From positions 1 to 9,665 of the forward strand of contig JAUIJG010000192.1 in NCBI GenBank assembly GCA_030431355.1: 9,665 nucleotides of DNA, written 5' to 3'. Under the pieces are notes generated by a model, which did no database searches, was not told the origin of the DNA, and saw only the letters and a program-made list of their open reading frames with translations. Made by a program: the position numbers and the translations under genes. This DNA is from a bacterium (lineage in GTDB: Bacteria > Cyanobacteriota > Vampirovibrionia > Obscuribacterales > Obscuribacteraceae). The stretch's first letter is position 1; every line of letters starts with the position of its first letter. Positions 6,262-9,665 of the stretch are shown here, one piece after another.

Positions 6262-7077
6262 ATGTTAAAGAACAAGGTTCTCACTCTGATTGGTGCAGGC
6301 AAGCTTGGCGAAGCACTTCTTGAAGGGCTACTTAAGCAAAGCAGCATAGAGTGCAAAGATATGCGCGCCACCGTGGGTAGAGAATCCTCCGTGGACCGAG
6401 TGAAAGACAAACTGGGTGTCGAAACTTCCACAAACAATAAAGACGCCATAGATGGTGCCGACATCATCATCCTCTCTATAAAGCCGCAGAAAATGCAGCT
6501 GATACTGGAGGAGATCAAACCGATACTGAAACCGGACCAGTTAATTATTTCGGTGGCCGCCTCGATCTCGACCTCATACATTCAAAATCATCTGGGGGGC
6601 AAAAATCCGATTGTAAGAGCCATGCCAAACACTCCTTCGGTCATGAACGCCGGAATGACTGCGCTCTGCGGTGGGACCTATGCGGACAAAAAACATCTGG
6701 GTCAAGCAGAGGAGATTTTCAGATGTGTGGGCGAGGCGGTATTTCTGGATGAATCCTTGATGGATGGAGTAACGGCTCTCTCTGCAAGCGGACCGGCCTA
6801 TCTTTATGTGGTCATAGAATCCCTGGCGGAAGCCGGTGTAAAACTTGGAATTCCCAGGGACACATCCACATTATTGGCGGCCCAAACCATGTACGGAGCT
6901 GCTCGGATGGTTCTGGAATCAAAAGCTCATCCGGCTCTACTGAAGGATATGGTTACCACGCCGGCCGGCTGCACCATAGACGGATTGATGGAGTTGGAGG
7001 AAGGCAAACTACGGGTTACTCTAATCAAAGCTGTGGTGAAAGCGGCCAAAAGAGCCAGCGAACTTGTGGACAGCTAG
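6262..7077 (+). CDS. proC: Pyrroline-5-carboxylate reductase
   Basis: A 271-residue enzyme, matching the usual length of about 270, that reduces 1-pyrroline-5-carboxylate to L-proline with NAD(P)H, the last step of proline synthesis in the cytoplasm. The N-terminal Rossmann fold shows LIGAGKLGEALL (9-20) and the IILSIKPQKM block (69-78). VRAMPNTPS (118-126) and the dimer-domain block LSASGPAYLYVVIESLAEAG (start 173) are typical. The P5CR signature is at 225-246 (LLKDMVTTPAGCTIDGL with flanks). Lys14-Leu15 stand in the glycine-rich loop where many relatives have other residues. The start at ATG 6262 has a good ribosome site and gives full family length. It is a single gene, divergent from the glycosyltransferase unit and convergent with the leucine-rich-repeat gene 12 bases downstream; no terminator is visible at its end. 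Confidence 0.98.
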   Translation: MLKNKVLTLIGAGKLGEALLEGLLKQSSIECKDMRATVGRESSVDRVKDKLGVETSTNNKDAIDGADIIILSIKPQKMQLILEEIKPILKPDQLIISVAASISTSYIQNHLGGKNPIVRAMPNTPSVMNAGMTALCGGTYADKKHLGQAEEIFRCVGEAVFLDESLMDGVTALSASGPAYLYVVIESLAEAGVKLGIPRDTSTLLAAQTMYGAARMVLESKAHPALLKDMVTTPAGCTIDGLMELEEGKLRVTLIKAVVKAAKRASELVDS

Positions 7078-7089
7078 GACTTAAGAACC

Positions 7090-8007
7090 TCAGACCTCGA
7101 CCACGCAGTCTTTCAACTTCTCTTTGAGCTTCTCTACCCCGGACTGAGAAACATCCGTCTTGCGAAGAGATAACTTCTTCAAGCGCGCCATTCGGCCAAG
7201 GGTGTCCACCGCCTGATCATCTACCCCGGTTCCATCCAGCCACAATTTTTCAAGCTTCGAAAGCTTTCCTACATGGTCGATGGCCTGGTTTGAGATGGTA
7301 GAACCTGTAAGGTCAAGCTCCTTCAGTCCTTTCAGTTTCGACAGGTGGGAAAGGTCCCAATCTTTCAACTTGCAGTTGGTTAAATCCATTGAGTGGAGCG
7401 TGTCTTCAAAGAGCAGGGTCAAAAAGGTCAAATCCACATCATTCTTCTTGACTATCTCCAACTGTACGGGGCGATCAGCCGGAAGTTTCACGGTACCGAC
7501 AGCGTCGGCGTACCATTCCCAGGAATCCGGGTCGTCATCGGCTTCGACCAGAAATTCCCCGTATACGGTCCCTTCCGGTAGATTGAAACGAACAAAACTT
7601 CCCGCTTCCTCCGCCTCATCGGAGTCATGGACGGCGGCGTCAATGGCATGTTCTTCTTCCCTGGGAACAGTCTTCAACACTTCCGGCTTATGAGCCGATA
7701 TAGATTCAGGTTGTCTAGCCCCGGCCTGCTTTTCTTCTTCTCTGACCTGGGTGGATGAAGCGGTTATCAAACCGCCGGTCAGGACTGCCGCAACGCCTAT
7801 TTGAAGAAGCAGCCTGGCAAAATCTATCTCCAGACCTTTATCCTTGTCAGGACCAGTTAGAGCAGGGGGAGCATAGATAGGCGCATAATCCCTTGGCAGC
7901 CCTTTGGGGCCGGCCTCTTTCCAGGGAGGACAGGAACCCATAAAACAGATTATGAGAATACCCAGAAGAAAAACCAGTCTTTGAGTCTTGTTCAATTTAG
8001 TAGCCAC
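7090..8007 (-). CDS. Two-helix membrane module fused to leucine-rich repeats
   Basis: A 305-residue protein with three parts. First is a membrane hairpin: helix 10-24 (RLVFLLGILIICFMG), a loop with CPPW, YAPIYAPP and IDFARLLLQ, and helix 65-83 (ending VLTGGLI). This PPW/YAPI/TGGL layout is, from my recollection of bacterial membrane proteins, a recurrent small two-helix module. Then a polar linker (85-135) and a short beta-like region (136-187). Last are four leucine-rich repeats of exactly 24 residues starting at 204, 228, 252 and 276, closing with the common end LRKTDVSQSGVEKLKEKLKDC. If both helices span the membrane, the repeats are cytoplasmic. Cys26 after MGS only weakly resembles a lipobox. 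GTG at 8007 is the outermost start; TTG at 7995 has AAGGTGG 8 bases before it and is the better start. Function is unknown; such repeats bind proteins. Confidence 0.85.
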   Translation of the reverse strand: MATKLNKTQRLVFLLGILIICFMGSCPPWKEAGPKGLPRDYAPIYAPPALTGPDKDKGLEIDFARLLLQIGVAAVLTGGLITASSTQVREEEKQAGARQPESISAHKPEVLKTVPREEEHAIDAAVHDSDEAEEAGSFVRFNLPEGTVYGEFLVEADDDPDSWEWYADAVGTVKLPADRPVQLEIVKKNDVDLTFLTLLFEDTLHSMDLTNCKLKDWDLSHLSKLKGLKELDLTGSTISNQAIDHVGKLSKLEKLWLDGTGVDDQAVDTLGRMARLKKLSLRKTDVSQSGVEKLKEKLKDCVVEV

Positions 8008-8010
8008 CTT
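8004..8010 (-). promoter_or_regulatory. Ribosome binding site favouring a TTG start at 7995
   Basis: AAGGTGG on the minus strand overlaps the outermost GTG codon (8007) and lies 8 bases before the in-frame TTG at 7995. The GTG itself has no ribosome site upstream. The protein would then begin MNKTQRLVF. Confidence 0.5.
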
Positions 8011-8241
8011 CTAAAAAAATCGAAGCGCGAACAAAGCACTTCTTTAAAACCGCAATAATCCCGGGCCGGCAAACTCGATTGAAGGCAGCGAGCTTTTCCC
8101 AGGAAGCACCGGTCCTCGCAAGAATATTACGGTAACTTTTAGCTCCGGGCATAAAAGCTGAGCAAGTTGTTATCCTTATGTAATCAAAATTGAGCTGTTC
8201 ATACAGTATTTAATAGCTTGAGAATAACCAGGGTGAAAACT
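8008..8241. promoter_or_regulatory. Divergent intergenic region upstream of hmgA and the LRR gene
   Basis: These 234 bases carry the promoters of the two divergent genes. Close to hmgA the DNA is AT-rich (8165-8216), with TTTAAT (8209-8214) as a possible -10, but no properly spaced -35 was found. TTGAGC at 8190 is only 13 bases from it. The segment 8131-8175 can form an imperfect hairpin (GGTAAC, TT and GCTC on the left against GAGC, AAGTT and GTTATCC on the right). No protein-coding frame of merit was seen. Confidence 0.3.
8230..8235 (+). promoter_or_regulatory. Ribosome binding site that sets the hmgA start at 8242
   Basis: AGGGTG lies 6 bases before ATG at 8242. The in-frame TTG at 8218 has no ribosome site and would add eight residues not expected in the family. 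Confidence 0.6.
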
Positions 8242-9558
8242 ATGGCAAAACTAGAGTATCTAACAGGAATAGGGAATCATTTCGAATCAGAGGCAGAAAA
8301 AGGTGCCCTGCCTATCGGCCAGAACTCACCCCAGAAGGCTCCCCTCGGTCTCTACGCAGAACAACTGAGCGGTACCTCATTTCTATCCTTCAGACATGAG
8401 AATTTAAGAACCTGGTTTTACAGAATCAAGCCCTCAGTTGTCCATTCAGCTTTCAAGGAGATTGACCATCTTCTTTTTAAAAGTTGCCCTTTTGACGAAC
8501 TGCCGACGCCCCCGGATCAGCTCCGTTGGAATGCCATGGAGACTCCCTCCGAACCCAAAAACTTCGTGGAAGGACTGGTGACAATCTGCGGAAATGGCAC
8601 CGAAGGTAGTATCAGAGGCTCTGCCGTTCATCTCTACGCCGCCAACCGAGATATGGAAGATGAGTATTTCTACGATGCCGATGGGGAGCTTTTAATAGTG
8701 CCCCAGGAAGGAAGCCTTAGAATTTTCACCGAATGCGGAATAATGGAAGCGGCGCCCCTGGAGATAGCAGTAATCCCCCGGGGAATGAAGTTCAAAGTCT
8801 CTCTGCCTGATAGCACCGCTCGCGGTTATGTATGCGAAAATTACGGTCCGCATTTGCGTCTTCCTTACCTGGGTCCGATAGGCGCCAATGGTCTTGCCAA
8901 CCCCAGAGATTTCCAGTGCCCGGTGGCCGCCTACGAAAATCTCAATCAGTCGGACAAACCCCTCAAACTCATAGCAAAATTTCAGGGTAAACTCTGGCAG
9001 TGCGACCTGGACCACAGCCCCCTGGATGTGGTGGCATGGCACGGCAACTACCATCCTTACAAGTACGATCTAAGAAGATTCAATGTGATCAATACCGTGA
9101 GCAATGATCATCCGGATCCGTCTATTTTTACGGTTCTTTCATCACCATCCGAGATACCGGGAATGTCTAATCTCGACTTTGTTATTTTCCCACCGCGCTG
9201 GATGGTGGCGGAAGATACCTTCAGACCGCCCTACTATCATCGCAACTTCATGAGTGAATACATGGGTCTGATTGAAGGAGTCTACGATGCCAAAGAAGAG
9301 GGATTCGTTCCTGGAGGCGGTAGCCTTCACAATTGCATGAGCGCCCACGGACCAGACTTCGACACGTTCGAAAAGTCCTCAAATCAGGAGCTCAAGCCGG
9401 TGAAGATCAAAAACACCATGGCTTTCATGTTTGAAAGCTCCCTGGTCTACAAACCGACCCGCTTCGCCATGGAATCAAACCTGCTCCAGAAAAACTATCT
9501 GGATTGCTGGAAAGACCTGAAAGCCAATTTCAACCTGGCAACAAACGCCGCTAAGTGA
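8242..9558 (+). CDS. hmgA: Homogentisate 1,2-dioxygenase
   Basis: A 438-residue cytoplasmic non-haem iron enzyme that opens the ring of homogentisate with O2 to give maleylacetoacetate, the central step of tyrosine and phenylalanine breakdown. The N-terminal block [13 protein letters not shown], then IGQNSPQK and [11 protein letters not shown], is characteristic. The cupin-like core has [15 protein letters not shown] sequence ([20 protein letters not shown]), [16 protein letters not shown] and FPPRW. Counting from ATG 8242, the iron ligands are His333 (YYHRN), Glu339 (SEYMG) and His369 (SAHGPD), matching human His335, Glu341 and His371. The active-site His290 (NDHPDPS) matches human His292. 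Length agrees with the family at about 430-445, so it is intact. The gene stands alone here; maleylacetoacetate isomerase and fumarylacetoacetase are not in the window. It implies oxygen-dependent aromatic amino-acid catabolism. Confidence 0.98.
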   Translation: MAKLEYLTGIGNHFESEAEKGALPIGQNSPQKAPLGLYAEQLSGTSFLSFRHENLRTWFYRIKPSVVHSAFKEIDHLLFKSCPFDELPTPPDQLRWNAMETPSEPKNFVEGLVTICGNGTEGSIRGSAVHLYAANRDMEDEYFYDADGELLIVPQEGSLRIFTECGIMEAAPLEIAVIPRGMKFKVSLPDSTARGYVCENYGPHLRLPYLGPIGANGLANPRDFQCPVAAYENLNQSDKPLKLIAKFQGKLWQCDLDHSPLDVVAWHGNYHPYKYDLRRFNVINTVSNDHPDPSIFTVLSSPSEIPGMSNLDFVIFPPRWMVAEDTFRPPYYHRNFMSEYMGLIEGVYDAKEEGFVPGGGSLHNCMSAHGPDFDTFEKSSNQELKPVKIKNTMAFMFESSLVYKPTRFAMESNLLQKNYLDCWKDLKANFNLATNAAK

Positions 9559-9665
9559 CCCTGGTCATTATCAGTCACAAAAAGAGATAGAAAACCCTCT
9601 ATTTATAGAGGAGATCTTAGATTGCAAAATAAATGTGGAATAAAATAAACAGGCATAACTGGTAT
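9559..9665. other. AT-rich non-coding DNA after hmgA
   Basis: No gene is supported here. The short inverted repeat TGACC-CT-GGTCA (9556-9567) straddles the hmgA stop, and a stronger hairpin lies at 9596-9611. The last 45 bases are very AT-rich. An ATG at 9633 stays open to the window edge for 11 codons but has no ribosome site. Confidence 0.4.
9596..9611 (-). terminator. Hairpin, possible intrinsic terminator for a minus-strand gene to the right
   Basis: CCTCTA and TAGAGG form a 6-pair stem around a 4-base loop. On the minus strand it is followed by GTTTTCTATCTCTTTTT, a T-rich but interrupted tail; on the plus strand no T-run follows. It therefore fits better as the end of a leftward gene outside the window than as the hmgA terminator. 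The stem is short and AT-rich, so this is tentative. Confidence 0.3.

Noticed and set aside
6129..6581. Minus-strand open frame of 150 codons opposite the start of proC
   Set aside because: It is Ser/Leu/Pro-rich antisense of proC and of the promoter region, with no ribosome site or recognisable domain.
7930..7950. Lipoprotein signal (Cys26) in the leucine-rich-repeat protein
   Set aside because: MGSC is a poor lipobox, and the following PPW loop and second helix fit a two-helix membrane hairpin better; kept only as an alternative.
8218..8241. Extending hmgA to TTG at 8218
   Set aside because: No ribosome site precedes it, and the ATG at 8242 has one and gives the family N-terminus.
9608..9648. 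Tiny frame starting TTG at 9622 with GAGGAG 8 bases before it (eight codons)
   Set aside because: The spacing is good but the frame is too short and the ribosome-like site is one arm of the hairpin; nothing else supports a peptide.

Overview
The window looks like chromosomal DNA of a free-living bacterium. Base composition is roughly balanced, genes are tightly packed, Shine-Dalgarno sites are purine-rich, and several starts are probably not ATG (TTG, possibly CTG). The protein types are a kinesin-light-chain-like TPR protein, a GT-C type membrane glycosyltransferase-like protein, a membrane-anchored leucine-rich-repeat protein and a homogentisate dioxygenase. Together these suggest an environmental, oxygen-using lineage. 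A non-photosynthetic cyanobacterial relative such as Obscuribacterales would fit, but that is a weak inference from gene content; no marker gene is present.

Left region (1-6105), all on the minus strand and read from right to left. First comes a 923-codon multi-pass membrane protein with GT-C glycosyltransferase features, a highly charged cytoplasmic insert and a large soluble C-terminal part. It is joined by a 4-base ATGA overlap to a family 2 glycosyltransferase. Seventeen bases later comes an exported TPR protein, and about 64-73 bases after that an orphan protein of about 207-210 residues. These four genes look like one transcription unit, plausibly concerned with a surface or exported glycan or glycoprotein. 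After a 147-base gap that holds an 18-base perfect palindrome, an ABC transporter ATPase begins and runs off the left edge.

Middle region (6106-8007). A 156-base divergent promoter region contains a long imperfect inverted repeat. From it proC (pyrroline-5-carboxylate reductase, last step of proline synthesis) runs rightwards. It converges, with only 12 bases between stop codons, on a minus-strand gene for a two-helix membrane module fused to four 24-residue leucine-rich repeats.

Right region (8008-9665). A 234-base divergent intergenic region leads to hmgA (homogentisate 1,2-dioxygenase, tyrosine/phenylalanine breakdown), complete with all expected iron ligands. After it lies AT-rich non-coding DNA with a hairpin whose T-rich tail is on the minus strand, suggesting that a convergent gene ends just beyond the window.

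No rRNA, tRNA, CRISPR array, insertion sequence or phage gene was seen. The best candidate for something undescribed is the four-gene surface-glycan-like unit. The nested alternative-pairing palindrome before the ABC gene and the inverted repeat in the proC divergent promoter come next.
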